From NCBI GenBank assembly GCA_944346655.1, contig CALVMP010000005.1:1-43591 (forward strand): a DNA stretch of 43,591 bases. The letters are read 5' to 3'. The notes beneath the pieces are model-generated. The model did not search any database, was not told the origin of the DNA, and was given only the letters and a program-made list of their open reading frames with translations. The position numbers and the translations under genes were made by a program. This document shows positions 32,756 to 40,397 of this stretch, in pieces. How positions within the stretch are numbered: the first letter of the stretch is position 1; the number at the start of each line of letters is the position of its first letter. The DNA comes from an uncultured Clostridia bacterium. GTDB lineage: Bacteria > Bacillota > Clostridia > Christensenellales > Borkfalkiaceae.

Positions 32756-35659
32756 ATGAAGAAATTTTTTAGTACAGTCCTTGCCGCGATGTTGGGTGTC
32801 ATACTCATATTCTCGGCGGCTTGCGTCGACGGCACGGGCGGCGGCAACGGTGTCAGATACACTGTCAACGTTGTTTCCATAGGCGGTCAGCCTATCGAAG
32901 GGGTAACCGTTACGGCATCGCTCGACGGGTCTGTCCAAAGCACCGATATTTCCGATGAAAACGGGCAGATTGTTTTCAATCTTCCCGCCGCAGAATACGG
33001 GCTTCAGGTAGACGAAAACACCCTTCCCGCGGGCTACACTCCCGCAAGGCGCACGGTATACACCGAGGCAAGGGAGATGGAGGTCGAAGTTGTACTCAAC
33101 AGCGCGATAATCGATGAAAAGGCGCCCGACGATCTTATCTATCAGGAGGGCGACGTCATCTATAACTTCACCTATACCGAAGTGGATTCGGGCGAGGAGA
33201 GAACGCTTCTCGACGCCTTCGAGGTGGACGGCAAGAACATGGTTCTTATAAACCTGTTCTATACCACATGTACCCCCTGCATAAACGAAACCCCCGCAAT
33301 GGTTGAGGCTTATACCGAGGAACACCAGCAAAATGTCTCCATTATCTCTATAAGCTCTTATGCCCGCGATACGGCGGCGCTTGTAAGCAGTTTCAAATCG
33401 CGCTATGAAATGACGTGGGACGTCTGCTACGATGAAACGGGCGGCGATATCATTACAAATAATATCGACTATAGCGACAGTGCCACCCAGGGCTTTCCCA
33501 CTAACATAATCGTAGACCGCTACGGCGTAATCTGCCTTATCGAATACGGCGGCATAACCGACTCGCGCATATTCAGCCAGTGGTTTGAAATGTACGGCGG
33601 CGACGACTACGATCAGAATATCGGCAGTGACTTCGAGCCTGTTGTTCCCGATATAGAAAATCCCCTCGCTTCCGACATAAAGGAGGCAGTAGTATCTTCC
33701 GACGGCTCAACCTCTGCAAACGGCAGAAGCTTCGAGTTCAGATGGGAGGAAGGCGACTCCGCAACCTATACATGGCCCTGGCTTGTAAACGAGGAAGGCG
33801 GCATCATGAGCTCGAATGCCGGCGTGCTCGGTTCATATGCCATTGTGTATGTCGACTTCACAATAGAGCAGGACGCCATACTTGCTTTCGAATACATGAC
33901 GGATATAAACGAGGGCGATGCGTTCTATATTTTCATGGACGGAGAAATTCTGCTCACCTTCACGGGCGACAGCGGCGGCTACCAGACCTGCTATGCCTTT
34001 GCGGGAGACGGCGAGGAACATGAACTTGCCTTTGCATATGTAAAGGATACAATCATAGATACCACCACGGATACGGTCTATGTGAGAAACCTCAGGGTTA
34101 CCGACAACGAGGAGTTGGTAGAAAGAGAAGAGTCGCTCAGCGTTCTCCGCTCGGCTGCGACAGGTCTTGTAGAAGATACGGACGGAACTTCGCACTTCAC
34201 AAATTACATCGATATCAGATATAATTCCAACGACGGTTTCTATCATAAGCTCAACGAGGACGGATCTTTCGGACCTATCGTCTATGCAGAGATGAGGGAC
34301 GATACCAACTGGAACTACGCTCTGTTTGATATTCTGTATCAGGCTGAACAGAGTGGCGCCACTGCCGATAATAACATTCTCATGGAATATCAGTATCTCA
34401 TACGCACCTACTCGGTCTATGAAGTTACCATGAATACTCAATACGGCATAGATATGGCTCCTTTAACGCAGCCTCTATACGATGCGTTGTATGATATCGT
34501 CGGCGAACTCGGCGACGACAGCGTGGCAGATGAGGATGAACTTCTCGAACTCTGCTTCTACTATGAAAGCTACGGCGTAACTGCGGACAATGTGTTTGAG
34601 GGCAACCCCCTCGAAGGCATCACGGCTGAGTTCCCCATCACTGTGGCAAACGCCGGCGATACCATGACAATGGATACGCTGCCTAAATCGCCCAGAGGCG
34701 CATATTTCACCTTCACCCCTGCGGTGGACGGCGTATATGATATAATTGCAAGCAATCCCCAATCAGATTTGGCAGATTCCACAACGCTTGGCATTGATAT
34801 GTGGTATTACGGCAGCGATTACGATACTTCCGATTACTATTACATTCTCAATCCTCCCACTATAATGGATGGGGACAATGGCTTGCAGTATGACGCCGAA
34901 AAGGGCTACTACTTCACCCTCGAACTCGAGGCGGGCGTAACCTACTACTTTGCAGCCGCCCTCGACGATATAAATATAGTGGGTACGTTCGATCTTGAAA
35001 TTCTGTTTAGCGACGAAACTCACGTCGTAAGAAGCGCCGCCGCAAACTTCTATGAGATTGAAATGGATGAAAACGGCAATGTTCCCGAGGATGCAGAGAT
35101 TTACCTGCCCAAGTACATCAACCCTGTTCTTGGTGCCGACGGATACTATCACGCTTACAGCCTCGACGGTACAACCGACTACGGTCTGCTCTATGTTTCG
35201 TTCAAACAGGGTACCAATTACGGCGAAACTCCTCTCGAGTACTTCATTCACGAGGTTACCATCGAAAACGAAGATGGCACAACCACAACCGTAGGTCGCA
35301 ACAATGGCTTCGACTTCACCGAAAGCGGCTACTTCAAGGGTTATTACGACAGGCTTGAAGCAGAATACGAAGCAGATCTTGCCGAGTGGCTCGCTGATAA
35401 TCCTAACGCAACCCGCGAGGATTATGAAAATCTGAACGGCGTATTTGTCAACAGGTATGAACGGCTCAGCGCAGCTCAGCGCGTAGACTACTCCGACGTT
35501 ATGCTTGAATATCTCGCTCAGGCTGATCGGAACGACTACGGATTTGTAGCGGCTACTCCCGAACTGGTCGGAATTCTTCAGATACTTACCGAACTGGAGG
35601 GTGCGTTCACGACGGATACATGGTTGCAGCTCTGCTACTATATCCAGTACTTCGATTGA
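32756..35659 (+). CDS. Large lipoprotein with N-terminal TlpA/thioredoxin-like domain
   Basis: The 967-residue protein has a signal peptide ending IFSAAC (lipid anchor C23) and ACGGAGG before the ATG. Residues about 35-115 form a transthyretin/Cna-B-like domain (GGQPIEGVTVTASLDG, DENGQIVFNLP). Residues about 128-280 are a redoxin domain with the active site YTTCTPC (C172, C175) and cis-Pro in GFPTNIIVDRYG. This is the pattern of TlpA/ResA disulfide reductases, which work outside the membrane and need an electron source. The remaining 680 residues are Asp/Tyr/Thr-rich beta sandwiches with repeated pieces such as AVLRSAATG/VVRSAAAN and DGYYHAY/DGFYHKL. No protease or glycosidase motif is visible. 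The CTPC site and its flanks match the thioredoxin domain encoded on the opposite strand at 36273-38006. Confidence 0.82.
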   Translation: MKKFFSTVLAAMLGVILIFSAACVDGTGGGNGVRYTVNVVSIGGQPIEGVTVTASLDGSVQSTDISDENGQIVFNLPAAEYGLQVDENTLPAGYTPARRTVYTEAREMEVEVVLNSAIIDEKAPDDLIYQEGDVIYNFTYTEVDSGEERTLLDAFEVDGKNMVLINLFYTTCTPCINETPAMVEAYTEEHQQNVSIISISSYARDTAALVSSFKSRYEMTWDVCYDETGGDIITNNIDYSDSATQGFPTNIIVDRYGVICLIEYGGITDSRIFSQWFEMYGGDDYDQNIGSDFEPVVPDIENPLASDIKEAVVSSDGSTSANGRSFEFRWEEGDSATYTWPWLVNEEGGIMSSNAGVLGSYAIVYVDFTIEQDAILAFEYMTDINEGDAFYIFMDGEILLTFTGDSGGYQTCYAFAGDGEEHELAFAYVKDTIIDTTTDTVYVRNLRVTDNEELVEREESLSVLRSAATGLVEDTDGTSHFTNYIDIRYNSNDGFYHKLNEDGSFGPIVYAEMRDDTNWNYALFDILYQAEQSGATADNNILMEYQYLIRTYSVYEVTMNTQYGIDMAPLTQPLYDALYDIVGELGDDSVADEDELLELCFYYESYGVTADNVFEGNPLEGITAEFPITVANAGDTMTMDTLPKSPRGAYFTFTPAVDGVYDIIASNPQSDLADSTTLGIDMWYYGSDYDTSDYYYILNPPTIMDGDNGLQYDAEKGYYFTLELEAGVTYYFAAALDDINIVGTFDLEILFSDETHVVRSAAANFYEIEMDENGNVPEDAEIYLPKYINPVLGADGYYHAYSLDGTTDYGLLYVSFKQGTNYGETPLEYFIHEVTIENEDGTTTTVGRNNGFDFTESGYFKGYYDRLEAEYEADLAEWLADNPNATREDYENLNGVFVNRYERLSAAQRVDYSDVMLEYLAQADRNDYGFVAATPELVGILQILTELEGAFTTDTWLQLCYYIQYFD

Positions 35660-35668
35660 TCCAAAACA

Positions 35669-35700
35669 TTTATTGCGGCGGGTAACCCCGCCGCAATAAA
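35669..35700. terminator. Perfect 14-bp hairpin between two lipoprotein genes
   Basis: TTTATTGCGGCGGG (35669-35682) pairs perfectly with CCCGCCGCAATAAA (35687-35700) around TAAC. On the + strand there is no T-run after it, and the next gene follows in 24 bases without a visible promoter. It may be a partial terminator or an mRNA processing/stability element. Confidence 0.6.
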
Positions 35701-35724
35701 ATAAATAATTAAGGAGAAAGTATA

Positions 35725-36090
35725 ATGACAAAGAAAATCAAAACAGTTCTTCTGCTCTGCTTAACGCTTTGCGCAGCCGTTTTTGCGCTTGCATTTGCCT
35801 CCTGCGGAGAGACCAGCGATATACCCGAAGGTCAGTACAGAATAACCGTTCAGTATGAGGACGGTACCCCAGTTCAGGGAGTTGACGTTCAGCTCTGCAT
35901 TGTCGAAGAGGACGGATCGCTCGGCATGTGCCTTCGTTCGGTTTTCGTTGACGAAAACGGCGTTGCCTATGTAGACTATTCGGAGGGTACAACCTATCAC
36001 ATTCAGGTCAACGGTCTTGAGGATGGTCAGGAATATTCTGATATCTACACCGAGGAAGGTGTAAGGGATTACGTTGTAACAGTTTCCTGA
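35725..36090 (+). CDS. Small lipoprotein with a transthyretin/Cna-B-like domain
   Basis: The 121-residue protein has a signal peptide ending AFASC (anchor C27) and AAGGAG upstream of the ATG. Mature residues form one beta-sandwich domain (YRITVQYEDGTPVQGVDVQLCIVEEDG, VFVDENGVAYVDYSEGTTYHIQV). This domain resembles the first domain of the large lipoprotein just upstream (GGQPIEGVTVTASL, SDENGQIVFNLPAAEYGLQV). Two extra cysteines (in QLCIVEEDGSLGMC) could form a disulfide or be a thiol substrate. It is probably co-expressed with the TlpA lipoprotein through the intervening hairpin and ends at its own strong terminator. Confidence 0.78.
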   Translation: MTKKIKTVLLLCLTLCAAVFALAFASCGETSDIPEGQYRITVQYEDGTPVQGVDVQLCIVEEDGSLGMCLRSVFVDENGVAYVDYSEGTTYHIQVNGLEDGQEYSDIYTEEGVRDYVVTVS

Positions 36091-36106
36091 ATTATACTCA
36101 AATCTT

Positions 36107-36140
36107 AAAATCCCCTGAGAGTCAGTCTCAGGGGATTTTT
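36107..36140 (+). terminator. Rho-independent terminator
   Basis: AAAATCCCCTGAGA (36107-36120) pairs perfectly with TCTCAGGGGATTTT (36126-36139) around GTCAG, ending in TTTTT. It closes the lipoprotein unit. Confidence 0.92.
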
Positions 36141-36158
36141 GTAGGTTTAAAGTCAAAT

Positions 36159-36199
36159 GCTATGGTACGGTTTTAGAAATTATAACACCATATCATAGC
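36159..36199. repeat. Short inverted repeats between two terminators
   Basis: GCTATG (36159-36164) and CATAGC (36194-36199), and the overlapping alternative TATGGT (36161-36166) and ACCATA (36187-36192), could form competing short hairpins. No gene or known RNA family is apparent. Confidence 0.3.
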
Positions 36200-36235
36200 G
36201 GGTTTGCTGCAATATCTGTGCCCATACAAAACAAT

Positions 36236-36263
36236 AAAAAACCCTCCCATGGGAGGGTTTTTT
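36236..36263. terminator. Palindromic terminator for the - strand redox operon
   Basis: A perfect 28-bp palindrome (AAAAAACCCTCCC, AT, GGGAGGGTTTTTT) lies 9 bases beyond the stop of the - strand gene. Read on the - strand it is followed by T-rich sequence, as expected of an intrinsic terminator. Confidence 0.85.
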
Positions 36264-36272
36264 GTTGTTATA

Positions 36273-38006
36273 TTAATTGTTTTGTGTTATATCGGTTTGC
36301 TCTTCGTCGGCGGGATTGAGCGCGTCGAGGATATGCCCCTCAAGCGTCTCATAATCCATTTTGCCGTCCTGGCAGACGGTGATTGTACCGTTGATGTCAA
36401 CAATTACCGTTCTGGGGAAGTAATCTGTTCCGCCCAGCGTTTCAAACACGGTCATGCCGTTATCCTGCATGCTGTCCTGCGCAAATATAATGTCGTTTGT
36501 AAGCCAGTTGCCCTCGCGTCCTGCAAGGAATGCGGTAACGTCCTCGGTTATCTGAACGTCGTGTATTGCTACAAATGTTGCGCTGTCCCTGTAGTTGGCG
36601 GCAGCCTCGATAAATTCGGGCAGCTCTTCAAGGCAGGGAGTGCAGGTTGTGTACCAGAAGTTGATTACAAGAACTTTGCCCTGTATTTCGCTTGCGGTAA
36701 ATTGTTCGGCTTCGCCCGAATATGTTTCTACCGTAAAGTCCGGAAGCTCGTCGCCTACTTCTGCAACAACGCCGAAGGTATTGGGTGCCGAAACGTCAAA
36801 GAAGTTGTAATAAATGATTGCTCCGACAAGCAGAAGAGAGGCTAAACATACTGCAACTATCTTTAATATTTTCTGACCCTTTTCGTTTATGTAAATGCGG
36901 CGGGGTACCTTTCTCATTACCGCCGCGGCAGAAGCGGATGAGGAGAGGGAGGGAGCTTCGCAGACTGCCGTGCCCTCTATCGCCTGCATGTCCGCCATAT
37001 CGGGCGTAACCACAGTGCCGCTCTCGGTTGCAGCCGCTGCGGGCGCGGGCTGAACAAAGTTTGTAAGTGGAACTTTAACCGTGTTTTCGCTCTCAAGGTC
37101 GTTGGGCTTTACAAATATAGAGGAACCCTTCCAGACAATCGCCTTAGTGGGGCATACGGAAATACATTCTCCGCAGTTTATGCACTCGTGGTCGCCCACA
37201 TGCTTTATGTCCATTTTGCAGTGCGCAACGCACAGTCCGCAGTCCACGCATTTATCCTTTTCAACTTTTACTCCCAAAAGCGCAATTTTGTTGAAGAAGC
37301 CGTAAATAGCGCCGAGGGGACAGATAAATCTGCAGAAGGGGCGGTACATGAACACGCTTGCAAGCAAAATGAGAGCAAGCAGACAAAACTTCCATGTAAA
37401 CAGCCCGCCGAGCATTCCGAAAACATTCTCGTTTGCGGGATTTAACAGGAGCAATACCGCGCCGCCGAGCGTGCCCGAAGGGCAAATGTATTTGCAGAAC
37501 GCGGGCAGAGGCGTGTCCTGAAACATGAACGCCAGTGGAACGGCGATTACAAGCACGACGAGCAGAACATATTTAAAATAAGAGAGAATGCGCGTTACTT
37601 TGCTTTTCTTAAGTTTCGGGGTATGTATTTTATACAGCAAATCCTGCAAGAGACCTGTCGGGCACAGGAAACCGCATATGGTTCTTGCAAACATAAGTCC
37701 GAACAGCGCCAGTATGCCCAGCATAAATACCGGAGTGCGGGTGTCCGAACTCGCCAAAGCGTTTTGCAGAGCACCGAGAGGACAGGCGCCGACGGTGCTC
37801 GGACAGGAATAGCAGTTGAGCCCCGGCACGCACATATTCTTTGTGCCGCCCGTGTAAATTCTGCCCGTAAACAGTCCCTTTATGTTTGCATTTGTAAGCA
37901 GCGCGGCATAGAGCTGTATAATGCGCCTTCGCGTCGGCGCGTGATTTTTGAACCACAGACCTATCTTCTTGAAAAAAGAGCCTGTTTTAGATAATATCTT
38001 CTTCAT
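36273..38006 (-). CDS. Membrane polyferredoxin (NapH-like) fused to a TlpA/thioredoxin domain
   Basis: The 577-residue protein joins two modules. The first 295 residues are NapH/CcoG-like: four or five hydrophobic helices (about 92-108, 143-161, 178-190, 205-221) interspersed with cysteine pairs C111/C115, C171/C175 and C225/C229. An N-terminal cluster C59, C65, C68, C75 and two ferredoxin motifs (C253-C256-C259-C263 and C275-C278-C281-C285) complete it. After a Pro/Ala linker, a further helix (383-400) leads into a thioredoxin fold with WYTTCTPC (C455, C458) and cis-Pro in YFPRTVIV. Topology places the ferredoxins inside and the thioredoxin outside, so electrons could pass from cytoplasmic ferredoxin to extracytoplasmic disulfides. 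It starts one base after the upstream gene's stop. The redox role is inference from architecture. Confidence 0.88.
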   Translation of the reverse strand: MKKILSKTGSFFKKIGLWFKNHAPTRRRIIQLYAALLTNANIKGLFTGRIYTGGTKNMCVPGLNCYSCPSTVGACPLGALQNALASSDTRTPVFMLGILALFGLMFARTICGFLCPTGLLQDLLYKIHTPKLKKSKVTRILSYFKYVLLVVLVIAVPLAFMFQDTPLPAFCKYICPSGTLGGAVLLLLNPANENVFGMLGGLFTWKFCLLALILLASVFMYRPFCRFICPLGAIYGFFNKIALLGVKVEKDKCVDCGLCVAHCKMDIKHVGDHECINCGECISVCPTKAIVWKGSSIFVKPNDLESENTVKVPLTNFVQPAPAAAATESGTVVTPDMADMQAIEGTAVCEAPSLSSSASAAAVMRKVPRRIYINEKGQKILKIVAVCLASLLLVGAIIYYNFFDVSAPNTFGVVAEVGDELPDFTVETYSGEAEQFTASEIQGKVLVINFWYTTCTPCLEELPEFIEAAANYRDSATFVAIHDVQITEDVTAFLAGREGNWLTNDIIFAQDSMQDNGMTVFETLGGTDYFPRTVIVDINGTITVCQDGKMDYETLEGHILDALNPADEEQTDITQNN

Positions 38007-38007
38007 A

Positions 38008-38811
38008 TCAACCCAGTCCTATACACTCCGTGCAAATCTTTATCGCCTTAGCAAACACGTCGTACATGCTGCCGTTCAGAACACCCCAAATAATAAAGGC
38101 GACGGCTAAGGCGAACACAACAACCCTTGCAACTAAAAGGGTAAGGGGGGAGGACAGAACTCTTTGCGCCGTATTTTGGTTTGAATTTTCTTTCGGCGCT
38201 CTGCCTCCGAGAGCAAGCATGCGCTTTGCCTTGGGCAATATCTTCTTTGCCGAAACGGCGTCGTAAATTGTCACGCCGCAGCAAATAATAAATGCCGCCG
38301 CGCAGCACGGCATAACCACGGCAACGAGCCTTAAAACAGCTTCGTTGGGGTCGGAGGGGTAGGCTTCGAAGTTGAACGCAAACCCCAAAATTATCCCTGC
38401 GCAAACTGCACATATCAGCAGACATGCATACCAAATAATCCGGGTGCGCTTGTTTTCGCTATGTACTTGGTTTGCTAACTCAAAAAATTCGGAATCCTCG
38501 CTTTTATCCGCAGCCGTAAGTCTTGTAAGCCTGTTTACGTCCCCTCTCGCGTCGGGCAGCCTTTTAAGCTTTTTCTTTTCCAACGGATAAATGGAAAGTA
38601 CTGCGCCGCCAATAATTATTGCGGCAATCCATATCCAGAACGGCGCGGCTATGGCGGCGCATCGCTCGGCGACCAGCTCGCGGGTAAATTCGTGTCCGCT
38701 GTAGTATATATCCGCCGCCTGTGAGATGAACAGTATTGCGACGACAGCGGTTAGCACCGACATGAAAATGCCGTACCAGAAGTGCAACCGCCGTCTGACT
38801 TCAGGTGTCAT
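38008..38811 (-). CDS. Five-helix membrane protein ending in a CxxC motif
   Basis: The 267-residue protein has hydrophobic segments at about 12-32, 54-72, 126-148, 162-185 and 228-250. It ends KAIKICTECIGLG with C260 and C263. The last 45 residues resemble the small Clostridial family I recall as 'CD1871A family CXXC motif-containing protein', normally a free one-helix peptide. Here it is joined to four additional helices with a charged cytoplasmic-looking loop (about 75-120). Several membrane cysteines (LLICAVC, MPCCAA, IICCGV) are notable. GGAGGT lies five bases before the ATG. The gene is first in a two-gene operon with the polyferredoxin-TlpA fusion, so the CxxC pair is a candidate intermediate in the same electron path. 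Confidence 0.78.
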   Translation of the reverse strand: MTPEVRRRLHFWYGIFMSVLTAVVAILFISQAADIYYSGHEFTRELVAERCAAIAAPFWIWIAAIIIGGAVLSIYPLEKKKLKRLPDARGDVNRLTRLTAADKSEDSEFFELANQVHSENKRTRIIWYACLLICAVCAGIILGFAFNFEAYPSDPNEAVLRLVAVVMPCCAAAFIICCGVTIYDAVSAKKILPKAKRMLALGGRAPKENSNQNTAQRVLSSPLTLLVARVVVFALAVAFIIWGVLNGSMYDVFAKAIKICTECIGLG

Positions 38812-38848
38812 GTTGACCTCCGTTTATACATTTATTAATTATTCATTA

Positions 38849-38877
38849 ATTATACGCATATGCCGCCGCGCTGTCAA
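38849..38877 (-). promoter_or_regulatory. Perfect consensus sigma-A promoter for the redox operon
   Basis: On the - strand TTGACA (38877-38872), a 17-base spacer and TATAAT (38854-38849) match the consensus at all twelve positions. The ATG is 38 bases beyond the -10. Confidence 0.9.
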
Positions 38878-38894
38878 GTTATTATTTATTATGT

Positions 38895-38908
38895 CGCGCA
38901 CATGCGCG
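38895..38908. promoter_or_regulatory. Palindrome between divergent promoters, candidate operator
   Basis: CGCGCACATGCGCG is a 14-bp palindrome with a two-base centre. It lies 18 bases upstream of the - strand -35 box and 50 bases upstream of the + strand -35 box, in otherwise AT-rich sequence. Confidence 0.4.
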
Positions 38909-38957
38909 TATAATGTATTTTAATATATACTATTATATTTATAATTTGGCTATTTGC

Positions 38958-38986
38958 TTGACATAAACCATGCCTTGGCGTATGCT
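38958..38986 (+). promoter_or_regulatory. Sigma-A promoter implying a leaderless mRNA
   Basis: TTGACA (38958-38963), a 17-base spacer and TATGCT (38981-38986) lie so close to the ATG at 38993 that the expected transcription start coincides with the A of the start codon. Confidence 0.65.
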
Positions 38987-38992
38987 GTGTGT

Positions 38993-40273
38993 ATGGATAA
39001 AAATATTTACGAAAGCTGCATTGCCGTGCTTAAGGACGAGCTCGTTCCAGCCATGGGCTGCACGGAACCCGTCGCCGTCGCCTATGCGGCGGCGCTTGCG
39101 AGGGAGATGCTCGGAGCCGTGCCGGAAAAAATCAAGGTCGCCGTCAGCGGAAACATTTTAAAGAATGTAAAAAGCGTTATAGTGCCCAATACAGACGGCA
39201 TGCGCGGCATACCCGCCGCCGTCGCCGCGGGAGTAGTCGCCGGCGACGCCTCTTTAAAACTCGAGGTTGTTTCAAAAATCAATGATGCTGACCGCAAAAA
39301 CATTGCAAAGTATCTCTCCGAAAACCGCATTGCCGTCGAGCAGTCGGATACGGGTTGCGTGTTAGATATTGCAATCGCAGCCGTAAATGGCAGCGACAGC
39401 GCTTTTGTCCGCATTTCGGGCAGTCACACCAACGTAGTGCATATAGAAAAGAACGGCAAGGTGCTCTTCGACAGGGAGACGACTGACGATGACGGCAACA
39501 GCCTTTCGAAGTTCAAGGGCGAGCTTACGGTAAAGGATATCGTGGAGTTTGCCGACTCCGTCGACCTCGAAGAGGTGGAAGATATTCTTGATCGCCAGAT
39601 AAAGTATAACTGTGCAATTTCAAAAGAGGGAATGGAGAGGGACTACGGCGCGAGGGTTGGCAAAATACTCGTCGATGCCTTCGGCAATGACGTACATAAC
39701 CTTGCAAAGGCTTCAGCCGCGGCGGGTTCCGACGCCCGCATGAACGGCTGCGAATTGCCCGTTGTTATAGTTTCTGGCAGCGGCAACCAGGGTATGGCGG
39801 CTTCCATACCCGTAGTGGTGTATGCCGAACATATGGACGCCTCGCGCGAAAAACTTCTCAGAGCCCTTATAGTTTCCAACCTCGTCACAATCCATTTAAA
39901 AGCGGGAATAGGTTGCCTTTCCGCATATTGCGGCGCAGTAAGCGCGGGCTGCGGAGCAGGCGCCGGCATAAGTTATCTGCGCGGCGGCGGTTACGACAGC
40001 GTTGCCCACACCATAGTCAACGCTCTCGCCATAGAGTCTGGAGTCATATGCGACGGAGCCAAGTCGTCATGCGCGGCTAAGGTTGCCTCGGCAGTGGAGG
40101 CAGGACTTGTGGGAATGGAAATGTACGAGCGCGGCAGCCAGTTTTACGGCGGCGACGGCATACTCGAAAAGGGCGTGGAAAATACCATACGCAACGTCGG
40201 CGATCTCGCCCGGAACGGCATGCGCGAGACCGACGAAGAGATTATACGCATGATGATTAAAAATTTAAAATGA
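38993..40273 (+). CDS. cyuA: L-cysteine desulfidase / serine dehydratase alpha-like (UPF0597) protein
   Basis: Family members break L-cysteine to pyruvate, ammonia and sulfide using an Fe-S cluster, or act on related amino acids. The 426-residue protein has the N-terminal motif PAMGCTEPVAVAYAAA, followed by VSGNILKNVKSVIVPNT and SGSHTNVVHIE. The second half carries VVIVSGSGNQGMAASIPVVVYAE, CGAVSAGCGAGAGISYL and GVICDGAKSSCAAKVASAVEAGL. The cysteines of GCTEP, SAGCGAG, GVICDG and SSCAAK are the likely cluster ligands. Start ATG 38993 has no ribosome binding site; an in-frame TTG at 38954 would overlap the promoter and add unrelated residues. It lies divergent from the redox operon. Cysteine desulfidase is favoured, but substrate is not proven by sequence. 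Confidence 0.88.
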   Translation: MDKNIYESCIAVLKDELVPAMGCTEPVAVAYAAALAREMLGAVPEKIKVAVSGNILKNVKSVIVPNTDGMRGIPAAVAAGVVAGDASLKLEVVSKINDADRKNIAKYLSENRIAVEQSDTGCVLDIAIAAVNGSDSAFVRISGSHTNVVHIEKNGKVLFDRETTDDDGNSLSKFKGELTVKDIVEFADSVDLEEVEDILDRQIKYNCAISKEGMERDYGARVGKILVDAFGNDVHNLAKASAAAGSDARMNGCELPVVIVSGSGNQGMAASIPVVVYAEHMDASREKLLRALIVSNLVTIHLKAGIGCLSAYCGAVSAGCGAGAGISYLRGGGYDSVAHTIVNALAIESGVICDGAKSSCAAKVASAVEAGLVGMEMYERGSQFYGGDGILEKGVENTIRNVGDLARNGMRETDEEIIRMMIKNLK

Positions 40274-40303
40274 CAACCGCAAAAACAGCCAGGTTTTTCA
40301 ATA

Positions 40304-40337
40304 AGTAATTCTGATGTTTTCGTTAAGCAGAATTACT
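40304..40337 (+). repeat. 10-bp inverted repeat downstream of cyuA
   Basis: AGTAATTCTG (40304-40313) and CAGAATTACT (40328-40337) are perfect inverted copies with a 14-base loop. The stem is AT-rich and no T-run follows, so it is not a standard terminator. It lies 31 bases upstream of the next -35 box. Confidence 0.5.
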
Positions 40338-40367
40338 ATCTGATTTGGGGCGCGCAGGCGCAAATGT

Positions 40368-40397
40368 TTGACAACGTCCTTAAATTTTTTGTATAAT
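40368..40397 (+). promoter_or_regulatory. Consensus sigma-A promoter
   Basis: TTGACA (40368-40373), an 18-base spacer and TATAAT (40392-40397) match the consensus in both boxes. It drives the lipoprotein gene at 40464 with a leader of about 60 bases. Confidence 0.85.

Noticed and set aside
34763..35731. 322-residue open frame on the - strand inside the TlpA lipoprotein gene
   Set aside because: It lacks domain motifs and a ribosome binding site and crosses the 35669-35700 hairpin; it is a shadow frame.
36150..36235. CRISPR repeat or tracrRNA-like sequence between the two terminators
   Set aside because: Short inverted repeats and a GTTTTAGA-like stretch are present, but the element occurs once, there are no spacers and there are no cas genes in the window.
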